Assembly (NCBI GenBank): GCA_012103375.1
Contig: WLWX01000001.1
Span: 3,576,492 to 3,640,491 of the forward strand
Direction of reading: 5' to 3'
DNA: 64,000 nt
From: Paracoccaceae bacterium
GTDB taxonomy: Bacteria; Pseudomonadota; Alphaproteobacteria; Rhodobacterales; Rhodobacteraceae
A program made the translations under genes and the position numbers. This document shows, one piece after another, positions 27,685-35,760 of this stretch (positions are counted from its first letter, which is position 1; the number at the start of each line of letters is the position of its first letter). The notes beneath the pieces were generated by a model. The model ran no database searches, was not told the DNA's origin, and worked only from the letters and a program-made list of their open reading frames with translations.

Positions 27685-28370
27685 ATGACCGACACCGTGA
27701 TTCCCGCCCCGCTCTTGTGACGCTGCCGGTGGTTGGAACCGGCGACAGATTTCCGGTGGACCGGGTCTATTGCATCGGTCGCAACGATGCCGCGCATGCG
27801 ATCAAAATGGGCCATGACCCGGTTCGTGACCCGCCGTTTTTCTTTCAGAAGAACACTGACAATCTGGATCCATCCGGGCAATTCCCCTATCCGCCCCAAA
27901 CCAGTGACGTGCACCACGAGGTTGAGATGCTGGTCGCCCCGAAATCCGGCGGAAAAAACATCGCCTTGGATCGGGCGCTGGATTGCGTCTTTGGGTATGG
28001 CCTGTCGCTTGATATGACACGCCGCGATCTGCAAAGCGCGCAGAAGAAGCTGGGCCGCCCGTGGGAGGTTGGCAAAGCCTTCGAACACTCCGCGCCCTGT
28101 GGCCCGATCCATCCCGCAAGTGATCTTGGGCATCCCGATCATGGGAGCATGACACTGACCGTCAATGGAGAATTGCTCCAGGACGGTGATCTGAACCAGA
28201 TGATTTGGAAGGTTCCGGAAATGATCTCTGACCTGCCAGAGTATTTTGAATTGGCTGCCGGTGATGTCATTCTGACCGGAACTCCAGCCGGGGTTGCGGC
28301 TGTCGAGCGGGGCGATGTCATGGATATGGCCATTGAAGGGTTTGGCGACGTACGGGTGAAGGTTATCTGA
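27685..28370 (+). pseudogene. Fumarylacetoacetate hydrolase family gene with 5' frameshift
   Basis: The coding region from 27717 gives a 217-residue FAH-family protein (GDRFPVDRVYCIGRN, PFFFQKNTDNLDPSG, HHEVEMLV, GDVILTGTPAGV), the fold of fumarylpyruvate and acylpyruvate hydrolases. The natural start appears to be the ATG at 27685 (MTDTVIPAP), but its frame hits TGA at 27718. One missing base within the CCCCGCT run near 27709 would join MTDTVIPAP to ALVTLPVVG. Translation from the GTG at 27717 would lose about 13 residues and might still work. An Asp replaces the expected Tyr in IGRNDAAHA. Both oddities suggest decay or sequence error. Confidence 0.7.
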
Positions 28371-28585
28371 TCCGAATGCGTGGAATTTCCGATTGAATTT
28401 AATTATATGCGTCGCGAAAATATGAAATACGACGCTTTGGCGGCGCGATGTACTTTCATGAATTGGGATCAATTCAGACAATTCGATTATTGGGATTCAA
28501 TTAATGCCCGGCCGAAAAATATTTAATTCCTAACCGAATTATCAAGCCCTGATACCTGGATTAAGTTGAAACGCCCTGATCAGCG
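28371..28585. other. AT-rich non-coding stretch left of element copy 4
   Basis: About 215 bases that are clearly richer in A and T than the neighbouring genes, with runs such as TTTAATTATAT and AAAATATTTAATTCC. I see no gene, hairpin with T-run or repeat in it. It ends at the left end of a miniature element that lacks a target duplication, so this stretch may originally have belonged next to other genes, for example as a promoter region. Confidence 0.6.
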
Positions 28586-28803
28586 GATTGTGTTGAAAAA
28601 CTCCGTTTTAGGGCCTGAACGATGATTTTTCTTTCCATGCAGCCCGATCCTAAATTTTTGGCGCGGGGGTCGGCCCAAATCGCCTACATGCGCTCACGCG
28701 CAGCCATGCGCTGTCTCGTGGTCAAAGCTTTCCGACTATTTCGCTTCATAGGTTTTCGCAAGAAATCCGCGACGCTCTGATTTCGGAGTTTTTCAACACA
28801 ATC
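28586..28803 (+). mobile_element. 218-bp miniature inverted-repeat element, copy 4, at a rearrangement junction
   Basis: Same 218 bp and orientation as copy 1, with perfect 20-bp ends. Unlike all other copies it has no target duplication: the four bases on the left are AGCG and on the right CTAT. The left flank is non-coding and the right flank enters an ABC permease gene in mid-frame. This is what recombination between two copies of the element would leave. Confidence 0.95.
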
Positions 28804-29320
28804 CTATTTCATCTTCCTGCGCATGAAGCAGGCTGGCATTCTACCGGGGCTGACCGCCGCGCAGGCCGGGGCGTTGATCGTGCTGATCCTGAACACCGCC
28901 GCCTATTCGGGCGAGATCCTTTATGGCGCGCTCAGGTCAGTGCCGCGCGGTGATATCGAGGCTGCGAACGCCTATGGCATGACCGGCTGGACCCGGTTTC
29001 GACGCGTCATCTGGCCCACCATGATGCGCCTGGCCTGGCCCGCCTATACGAATGAGGCGATCTTTCTGTTCCAGTCCACGACGCTGGTTTTCTTTTCCAG
29101 CTTCCCGGCATGGCAGCAAAGGGGCGACGCGCTTTATTACGCCAGTTACTTCGCCGACAAGACATTCAATCCATTTGTGCCCTATCCGATTCTGGCAGGC
29201 TATTTCATCCTGATGACGCTGATCCTGCTGGGTATATTCGGATCGGCGAACCGGCGGCTGAACCGGCATCGGCCGGACGCTGCCAGGCGCATCCGTTACC
29301 GCCCGCAACTGATCCGATGA
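28804..29320 (+). pseudogene. Polar amino acid-type ABC transporter permease, 5' end missing
   Basis: From the first base after the element the frame reads YFIFLRMKQAGILPG and continues for about 170 residues as a HisM/ArtM-type permease. The EAA loop is EAANAYGMTGWTRFRRVIWP and three hydrophobic segments are present. The family is usually 220-280 residues; roughly the first 100 residues, including the start, are absent. The stop overlaps the start of a glutamine-synthetase-like gene (ATGA), so this was the last transporter gene of the operon, probably for polyamine or amino-acid uptake. The partner permease, ATPase and binding protein are not in the window. An internal ATG at 28823 gives only a fragment. 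Confidence 0.88.
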
Positions 29321-30636
29321 CCGCGTTTGACGACTGGCTGGCTGCCAACCCGGACGTGCAATCACTCAGGCTTGCCATTTGTGACCTGAACGGACGCGCC
29401 ATTGGCAAGCGCATGCCACGTGCAGGCGCCGCAAAGGCCCGCAGCGCGCGGATGCCGTTTTCGGCCCTGAACCTGGACTTCAAGGGGCAGGATATCGACG
29501 ACAGCCCGCTGGTATTCGCAACCGGCGACGCCGATGGCGTGCTGCGCCCGACGCCGCGCGGGCCGGTTCTGATGCCGTGGCTGTCACAACCCGCAGCGCT
29601 GCTGCCGATGACGCTGCATCACGATGATGGCCACCCGTTTTCGGGCGACCCGCGGCACGCGCTCAGCGCGGTTGTTGATCGCTATGCCGCGAAAGGCTGG
29701 CGGGTTGAGGCGGCCTTCGAGATGGAGTTCCACCTGCTGTCAGCCACGTCACCCGAATTCAGCCCCATGCACGCTGAACGCCCCGGCGGCAACACCCTGT
29801 CCTTGACTGCGCTGGACGAGGTTGAGGGCTTCTTCAACGACCTCTACGCTGGTGCCGAGATCATGGGCCTTGGCATCGGTGATGCGATTTCCGAAGCCGG
29901 ATCAGGCCAGTTCGAAGTCACGCTGGCACATACCGACCCGCTGGAAATCGCCGATACCGCCTGGCTGTTCCGCATGCTGGCCGAGGGGCTGGCGCGCAAA
30001 CATGGGGTCACCGCCACGTTCATGCCCAAACCCTTCGCTGACGGGCCGGGCACCGGATTGCATGTGCATTTTTCCCTGTGGCACCAGAACTCCGACCGAA
30101 ACGTGTTCGATTCTGGCGAAACCGGCAGTGCGCTGCTGCGCCACGCCGTCGCCGGATGTCTGGCGGCGATGCCCGCCTCGACCCTGATATTCGCGCCCTT
30201 CGTTAACAGCTATGACCGCTTCGTTGACGAAGCGTACGCCCCGACCGCCGTCGCCTGGGGGTACGAGAACCGAACCGTCGCCCTGCGCATCCCCGGTGGC
30301 GCACCCAAAGCGTGCCGGATCGAACATCGCGTGGCCGGTGGCGACGCCAACCCCTATCTGCTGTTAGCCGCGATCCTTGGGGCTGCGCTGAACGGGATCG
30401 AGGATGCAACCGACCCGCCCGCGCCGACGACCGGCAACGCCTATGCTGCGGATTGCCCGGCGATTCCCCCCGATTTATCCAGCGCAATCCATGCGTTTGA
30501 ACAATCGGCGCAGGTGCGTCGGTTCCTGCCTGCCGACCTGATCCGCAACTTCGTGATGACAAAACGTCAGGAACGCGCGCTCTGGCCCGGGCTTACGCCG
30601 GGCGAACAACGGGCGCTGACACTGTCGCTGGTTTGA
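29317..30636 (+). CDS. Glutamine synthetase family protein, gamma-glutamylpolyamine synthetase-like (first copy)
   Basis: A 439-residue GS-III/PuuA-like ligase. Metal and ATP-site segments are EAAFEMEFHL near residue 134, EAGSGQFEVTLAH, GTGLHVHFSLW, NRTVALRIPGG and EHRVAGGDANPYL. PuuA-type enzymes attach glutamate to putrescine or related amines in the first step of polyamine breakdown. It is coupled by a 4-bp overlap to the truncated permease and followed by a glutamine amidotransferase and a second synthetase-like gene. Having two such ligases suggests different amines as substrates. Confidence 0.85.
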   Translation: MTAFDDWLAANPDVQSLRLAICDLNGRAIGKRMPRAGAAKARSARMPFSALNLDFKGQDIDDSPLVFATGDADGVLRPTPRGPVLMPWLSQPAALLPMTLHHDDGHPFSGDPRHALSAVVDRYAAKGWRVEAAFEMEFHLLSATSPEFSPMHAERPGGNTLSLTALDEVEGFFNDLYAGAEIMGLGIGDAISEAGSGQFEVTLAHTDPLEIADTAWLFRMLAEGLARKHGVTATFMPKPFADGPGTGLHVHFSLWHQNSDRNVFDSGETGSALLRHAVAGCLAAMPASTLIFAPFVNSYDRFVDEAYAPTAVAWGYENRTVALRIPGGAPKACRIEHRVAGGDANPYLLLAAILGAALNGIEDATDPPAPTTGNAYAADCPAIPPDLSSAIHAFEQSAQVRRFLPADLIRNFVMTKRQERALWPGLTPGEQRALTLSLV

Positions 30637-30691
30637 CCGCCCCGCCGCGCCGGGATAGCGTCGCGCAACCCTGACAGAACGTATCAAGACA

Positions 30692-31378
30692 ATGCACATC
30701 GGCATACTGATAACCGGCCACGCCCCGGATGAACTGCAACCGGATTTCGGCGATTATGACGCCTTCTTCGCCCGCCTGCTGGATGGCTACGGCTTTTCCT
30801 TTTCGGCCTGGAATGTGGTCGACAACGAATTCCCGCCAGGCATCGCTTCCGCAGATGGCTGGCTGATCACAGGGTCAAAACACGGCGCGTATGAGGATCA
30901 CCCGTGGATCCCGCCGCTGGAACAGTTTATCCGCGACTGCTATTCCGCGCGCCGCCCCATGGTCGGCATCTGCTTTGGCCACCAGATCGTCGCCCAGGCC
31001 CTTGGCGGGCGGGTCGAAAAGTTTGCCGGCGGCTGGTCCGTCGGGCGCACCCAATATGATTGGAATGGGCGGACACTCTTCGCGAACGCCTGGCATCAGG
31101 ATCAGGTCGTCGAACTGCCGCAAGACGCGCAGGTGCTGGCCGGGAATGACTTTTGCCGAAACGCGGCGCTGATCTATGACGATCGCACCTTTTCGGTGCA
31201 GCCGCACCCGGAATATGACGCGGCCGCTTTTGCAGCGTTGATCGACGCACGCGGGCCGGGCCTGATCCCCGATGACATGCTCGACACAGCGCGTGCTGCG
31301 CGCGATCTTGGCGATGACAACCGCGCCTATGCCGACATGATTGCATCATTCTTCAAGAAAGGGTCTCCGGATGGCTGA
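30692..31378 (+). CDS. Class I glutamine amidotransferase (GMP synthase-like domain)
   Basis: A 228-residue single-domain class I amidotransferase. The nucleophile elbow is VGICFGHQIVAQALGG (Cys near residue 91) and the catalytic His-Glu pair is in VQPHPEYD near residue 170. In polyamine gene clusters such proteins act as gamma-glutamyl hydrolases, releasing glutamate from gamma-glutamyl intermediates. The stop overlaps the start of the second synthetase gene. Specific substrate not visible. Confidence 0.82.
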   Translation: MHIGILITGHAPDELQPDFGDYDAFFARLLDGYGFSFSAWNVVDNEFPPGIASADGWLITGSKHGAYEDHPWIPPLEQFIRDCYSARRPMVGICFGHQIVAQALGGRVEKFAGGWSVGRTQYDWNGRTLFANAWHQDQVVELPQDAQVLAGNDFCRNAALIYDDRTFSVQPHPEYDAAAFAALIDARGPGLIPDDMLDTARAARDLGDDNRAYADMIASFFKKGSPDG

Positions 31379-32726
31379 CTGGCAGGACAATTTCCCTGAA
31401 GCGACACGTAACTATCTGGATGGCAAACGCCTGGACGAGGTTGAATGCCTGGTCGCCGACATCGCCGGTGTCGCCCGCGGCAAGGCAATGCCGGCCAGCA
31501 AGTTCGCCCAGCAGAAGCAGTTTTTCCTGCCCAACTCGATCTTTTTGCAGACAATCACCGGCGATTGGGTCGACCTAGAGGGTGAAGACTGGACCGAGCC
31601 CGATATGATCCTGCGCCCGGATCTGTCCACTGCCACTGCCGCCCCCTGGACCGCCGACTGGACCATTCAGGTGATCCACGACGTGGTCCTGCAATCGGGT
31701 GAACCGATGCCGGTCGCCCCGCGCAACGTGCTGGCCCGCGTGGTTGACGCCTATGCCGCGCAGGGATGGACCCCCGTGGTCGCGCCCGAGATGGAGTTCT
31801 TCCTGGTCGCGCCCAACATCGACCCCAACATGCCGATCGAACCGCCCATCGGACGCACCGGTCGCCCGGCGGCAGCGCGCCAGGCCTATTCCCTTAGTGC
31901 TGTCGACGAATACGGCCCGGTCATTGATGACATCTATGACTTTGCCGAGGCGCAAGGTCTTGAGATTGATGGAATTCTTCAGGAAGGCGGCGCCGGCCAG
32001 ATCGAGTTGAACCTGCGCCACGGCGACCCGATCAATCTGGCTGATGAGATCTTCTTTTTCAAACGCATGATCCGCGAAGCCGCATTGCGCCACGGCTGCA
32101 TGGCGACGTTCATGGCCAAACCGATCCAGGACGAGCCAGGCTCGGCCATGCATATCCACCACTCGGTCGTGGATGAAAAAACCGGGCAGAATATCTTTTC
32201 TAACCCCGATGGCAGTGAAACACCGGCCTTCCTGCATTTCATCGCCGGGATGCAGCGTCACCTGCCCAGCGCGATCGCGGTTCTGGCGCCATATGTGAAC
32301 AGCTATCGCCGCTATGTCCCTGATTTTGCAGCGCCAATCAATCTTGAATGGGGGCGCGACAATCGCACCACGGGGCTGCGCGTCCCGATCTCGGACCCCA
32401 CCGCGCGCCGCGTTGAAAACCGGCTGGCGGGCATGGATTGCAACCCTTACCTGGGCATCGCCGCCTCGCTGGCCTGCGGGTTGCTGGGTCTGACCGAACA
32501 GACCGGCCCCTCGCCCGAGTTTCGCGGCGACGCCTACACCAACGCCGCCGACATTCCGCGCGGGTTGGGCGACGCGGTCGATCTGTTCGCAGGGGCCGGG
32601 AAGCTCCACGATGTCCTCGGGCCTGAGTTTGCGGCAACCTACGCCGCCCTCAAGCGGATGGAACACAAGGCCTTTTCACAGGTGATTTCCCCGTGGGAGC
32701 GTGAACACCTGCTTTTGAACGTCTGA
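31371..32726 (+). CDS. Glutamine synthetase family protein, gamma-glutamylpolyamine synthetase-like (second copy)
   Basis: A 451-residue ligase with the same fold as the gene at 29317 but clearly a different subfamily. Motifs are VVAPEMEFFLV near residue 137, EGGAGQIELNLRHGD, GSAMHIHHSVVD, NRTTGLRVP and RVENRLAGMDCNPYL. This form resembles PuuA of polyamine operons most closely. It overlaps the amidotransferase gene by eight bases and precedes a small membrane protein and an oxidoreductase of the same operon. Confidence 0.87.
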   Translation: MADWQDNFPEATRNYLDGKRLDEVECLVADIAGVARGKAMPASKFAQQKQFFLPNSIFLQTITGDWVDLEGEDWTEPDMILRPDLSTATAAPWTADWTIQVIHDVVLQSGEPMPVAPRNVLARVVDAYAAQGWTPVVAPEMEFFLVAPNIDPNMPIEPPIGRTGRPAAARQAYSLSAVDEYGPVIDDIYDFAEAQGLEIDGILQEGGAGQIELNLRHGDPINLADEIFFFKRMIREAALRHGCMATFMAKPIQDEPGSAMHIHHSVVDEKTGQNIFSNPDGSETPAFLHFIAGMQRHLPSAIAVLAPYVNSYRRYVPDFAAPINLEWGRDNRTTGLRVPISDPTARRVENRLAGMDCNPYLGIAASLACGLLGLTEQTGPSPEFRGDAYTNAADIPRGLGDAVDLFAGAGKLHDVLGPEFAATYAALKRMEHKAFSQVISPWEREHLLLNV

Positions 32727-32729
32727 GCC

Positions 32730-32969
32730 ATGTGGATGCTGATCCATTTGCTGATCGTGATTGCATTGACGCTGACAACAACGTGGGGCGGGCTCATCTG
32801 GTTGATGGGCGTGGTCTTGTGGCGAATGGCACGGCGCGGAGTGAGGATATTTGTGCTGATATTCGTTGTTGGGACTATCGGTCTTGTCATAATTCTCAAT
32901 CCTCAGTCAGCAAAGGCTGGCAGCCAAATGATTCCGCGCGCTTCTTCGACAGAAACGGGCGATACTTGA
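32730..32969 (+). CDS. Small membrane protein within the polyamine operon
   Basis: A 79-residue protein with two predicted membrane helices (about residues 4-31, LIHLLIVIALTLTTTWGGLI, and 39-58, IRIFVLIFVVGTIGLVII region) separated by an Arg-rich turn, and a short polar tail. It begins three bases after the preceding stop, and its TGA shares one base with the ATG of the oxidoreductase gene (TGATG), which argues for a real, translationally coupled gene. I do not recognise a family. Confidence 0.55.
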   Translation: MWMLIHLLIVIALTLTTTWGGLIWLMGVVLWRMARRGVRIFVLIFVVGTIGLVIILNPQSAKAGSQMIPRASSTETGDT

Positions 32970-34264
32970 TGAACCTGCTGTTCGCCAACGACAGGCCCGG
33001 CACTTATCCGGACAGCTGGTACGCCGCGAGTGCCACTCCGCTGGATGCGTTCCCGCCGCTAAAGGGCGATGCCCGCGCCGACGTCTGCATCATCGGTGCG
33101 GGGTATACCGGGCTCAGCGCGGCGCTGCATCTGGCGCAGGCGGGCGTGGATGTTGCGGTTGTCGAGGCGCATCGCGTTGGTTTTGGTGCCTCAGGGCGCA
33201 ATGGCGGGCAAGTCGGGACCGGCTTCAACAATGGGCAGGACTGGCTGGAAAATCGGCTGGGCGACGCGAAGGCCCGCGCGTTATGGGATCTGGCCGAGGA
33301 TGCGAAGACGACGCTGCGCGATCTGATCCGGGATCACCGGATCGACGCAGACTGGCGCAGCGGGGTGGCCCATTGTTGCCGGTTTGACACCGAAGTGGCC
33401 GAGGCCCACGCCGAAGCCGGGATGCTGGCGCAGCGTTATGGGTATGAACAGATCGAGCCGCTGGACCGCACCCGGATGGCCACACTGGTCGGCACCGACG
33501 TTTATGCCGGCGGAACGCTTGACCACGGCGCGGGGCATATCCACCCGCTGCGCCTTGCGCTGGGGCTGGCCAAAGCGGCCGCTGCGGCCGGGGCGCGGAT
33601 TTACGAAAACACACCCGTCATCAGCATCACCCCGGGCGCGCCGAATATCGTGGCCGGTGATCACGGGCGCATGACCGCTGACCATATCATACTGGCCACC
33701 AACGGCTATGTCGGTGGGCTGGACGCGCAGGTTTCGGCCCGGGTGATGCCGATCAACAACTATATCGTGGCCACGGAACCGCTGGGCGAGGATGCGCCGC
33801 TGACCAAAGACATCGCAGCCAATGACACCCGTTTTGTCGTCAATTATTGGCGGCAAACGCCGGACAAGCGTTTGCTGTTCGGGGGCGGCGAAAGCTATGG
33901 CTATCGGTTCCCCAGGGATATCGCTGCCAAGGTGCGCCCGGCGCTGGCGCAGGTCTATCCTCGGTTGGCGGACGTGCGGATCGACCATGCCTGGGGCGGA
34001 ACGCTGGCGATCACCAGCCACCGCCTGCCGCATTTTGCGCGCCCCGCGCCCTCGGTCTACAGCGCGGCGGGGTATTCCGGTCATGGTGTCGCACTGGCCG
34101 TGATGGCCGGGCGGGTGTTGGCCGAGGTGATTGGCGGCAACGCTGCGCGCTTCGACCTGCTGGCTGGTCTGCCGGCGATGCGCTTTCCCGGCGGCGGCGC
34201 ACGCGCCCCCTTGCTGGCGCTGGCCATGCGCTGGTATTCCCTGCGCGACCGGTTGGGGATTTGA
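32969..34264 (+). CDS. FAD-dependent oxidoreductase, gamma-glutamylputrescine oxidase-like
   Basis: A 431-residue DAO-family flavoenzyme. The FAD-binding site is ADVCIIGAGYTGLSAALHLA near residue 34, with GFGASGRNGGQVGTGFN contacting the flavin and a C-terminal YSAAGYSGHGVALAV motif. The overall pattern matches PuuB/OrdL, which oxidises gamma-glutamylputrescine to the aldehyde with release of ammonia and peroxide. The ATG at 32969 overlaps the stop of the small membrane protein gene. Together with the neighbouring ligases and aminotransferase it defines a polyamine degradation operon. Confidence 0.88.
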   Translation: MNLLFANDRPGTYPDSWYAASATPLDAFPPLKGDARADVCIIGAGYTGLSAALHLAQAGVDVAVVEAHRVGFGASGRNGGQVGTGFNNGQDWLENRLGDAKARALWDLAEDAKTTLRDLIRDHRIDADWRSGVAHCCRFDTEVAEAHAEAGMLAQRYGYEQIEPLDRTRMATLVGTDVYAGGTLDHGAGHIHPLRLALGLAKAAAAAGARIYENTPVISITPGAPNIVAGDHGRMTADHIILATNGYVGGLDAQVSARVMPINNYIVATEPLGEDAPLTKDIAANDTRFVVNYWRQTPDKRLLFGGGESYGYRFPRDIAAKVRPALAQVYPRLADVRIDHAWGGTLAITSHRLPHFARPAPSVYSAAGYSGHGVALAVMAGRVLAEVIGGNAARFDLLAGLPAMRFPGGGARAPLLALAMRWYSLRDRLGI

Positions 34265-34298
34265 CGCCCCGCACCAAGCGACAATTTCGGAGAACCCA

Positions 34299-35681
34299 AT
34301 GAAAGACCATGCCGCAAACAGTTGGGAAGGCCGCGCAGACGCGCATAATCTTTACGGGTTCACCGATCTGCCGTCGGTTGCGGAACGCGGCGCGGTGGTC
34401 CTGACCCACGGGCACGGGCCCTATGTGGTTGATGTGCACGGCCGCCAGTATCTGGATGCAAACTCCGGCCTTTGGAACATGGTTGCCGGGTTCGATCACG
34501 CAGGCCTCGCCGCCGCCGCCAAGGCGCAATACGACCGTTTCCCTGGCTATCACGCGTTCTTTGGCCGGATGAGCGACCAGACCGTCATGCTGTCCGAAAA
34601 GCTGATCGAAGTATCGCCGTTCGCGCGGGGCAAAGTGTTCTACACCAACTCGGGGTCCGAGGCGAACGATACACTGGTCAAGATGCTCTGGTTCCTGGCG
34701 GGGGTCGAGGGCACACCGCAGCGCCGCAAGATCATCACCCGCAAAAACGCCTATCACGGGGTCACGGCGGTCAGCGCCTCGATGACCGGCAAACCCTATA
34801 ACGAAGATTTCGGCCTGCCGTTGCCGGGCTTCCTGCATCTGACCTGCCCGCATTACTGGCGTGAAGGCCAGGCGGGCGAGACTGAGGCTGAGTTTACCGC
34901 GCGCCTGGCGCAGGAACTTGAAGGCATGATCGCGCGTGAAGGCGCGAAGACCATTGCCGCATTTGTTGCGGAACCCGTGCTGGGTGCGGGCGGGGTGATC
35001 CCGCCGCCCGAAGGGTACTTTCAGGCCATCCAGCCGATCCTGCAAAAGCACAACATTCCCCTGATCTCGGACGAGGTGATTTGCGGCTTTGGGCGCACAG
35101 GTGCGGTCTGGGGCTGCGACAGCTATGGCTTCGTGCCAGACGCCATCATCAGTTCCAAGGCGCTGACCGCCGGGCTGTTCCCGATGGGGGCTGTGATCCT
35201 TGGCCCGGACATTGCCGGCCGAATGCAGGCGGCGGTCGAAGAAGCCGAGGAGTTCGCCCACGGCTTCACCGCCTCGGGCCACCCGGTCGGCTGCGCCATC
35301 GCGCTGAAAGCGATCGAGGTAATTCTGGACGGCGACGGCGACGCCCCGCCCCTGATCGAAGCCGCCCGCGCGCTGATCCCGACCTTCAAGGCCGGTCTGA
35401 ACCGCATCGCCCAACACCCCAACATCGGCGAAGTCCGCGTGCGCGGGCTGATGGGCGCGTTGGAGGCGGTACAGGACAAGGCGACCAAAACGCCGTTTCC
35501 CGGCGACCTCAGCATCTCGGAAAAGATCGCCAACACCTGCACCGAACATGGGCTGATCTGCCGCCCGCTGGGCCAATCCATCGTGCTCTGCCCGCCGTTT
35601 GTGATGACCGACGCACAGATGGCCGAGATGTTCGACAAGCTGGAGGCCGCCCTGAAAGCGGTGTTTGACGCCGCCGTGTGA
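34299..35681 (+). CDS. Class III aminotransferase, putrescine/polyamine-pyruvate type
   Basis: A 460-residue PLP-dependent omega-aminotransferase. Cofactor motifs are TNSGSEANDT near residue 117, NAYHGVTAVSAS, SDEVICGFGRTG (Asp contacting the pyridine nitrogen) and SSKALTAGLFPMGAV with the Schiff-base Lys. It resembles SpuC-like polyamine-pyruvate aminotransferases, fitting the operon. GGAG lies seven bases before the ATG. The stop lies one base before the target duplication of an IS1182-type element, so the insertion may have removed a downstream partner from this operon. Confidence 0.88.
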   Translation: MKDHAANSWEGRADAHNLYGFTDLPSVAERGAVVLTHGHGPYVVDVHGRQYLDANSGLWNMVAGFDHAGLAAAAKAQYDRFPGYHAFFGRMSDQTVMLSEKLIEVSPFARGKVFYTNSGSEANDTLVKMLWFLAGVEGTPQRRKIITRKNAYHGVTAVSASMTGKPYNEDFGLPLPGFLHLTCPHYWREGQAGETEAEFTARLAQELEGMIAREGAKTIAAFVAEPVLGAGGVIPPPEGYFQAIQPILQKHNIPLISDEVICGFGRTGAVWGCDSYGFVPDAIISSKALTAGLFPMGAVILGPDIAGRMQAAVEEAEEFAHGFTASGHPVGCAIALKAIEVILDGDGDAPPLIEAARALIPTFKAGLNRIAQHPNIGEVRVRGLMGALEAVQDKATKTPFPGDLSISEKIANTCTEHGLICRPLGQSIVLCPPFVMTDAQMAEMFDKLEAALKAVFDAAV

Positions 35682-35760
35682 CCACGGATACTGTTGAAAA
35701 AGTCCGTTGATTGGCCGCGCACGCTCTGATTCACTTGTTTTGAGGGTGGAGGGTTCGGCG

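Noticed and set aside
28586-28803. Copy 4 as an ordinary insertion with a poorly conserved target duplication
   Set aside because: All other five copies have perfect 4-bp duplications and the same 218-bp sequence, so a young insertion with four mismatches is less likely than recombination between copies.
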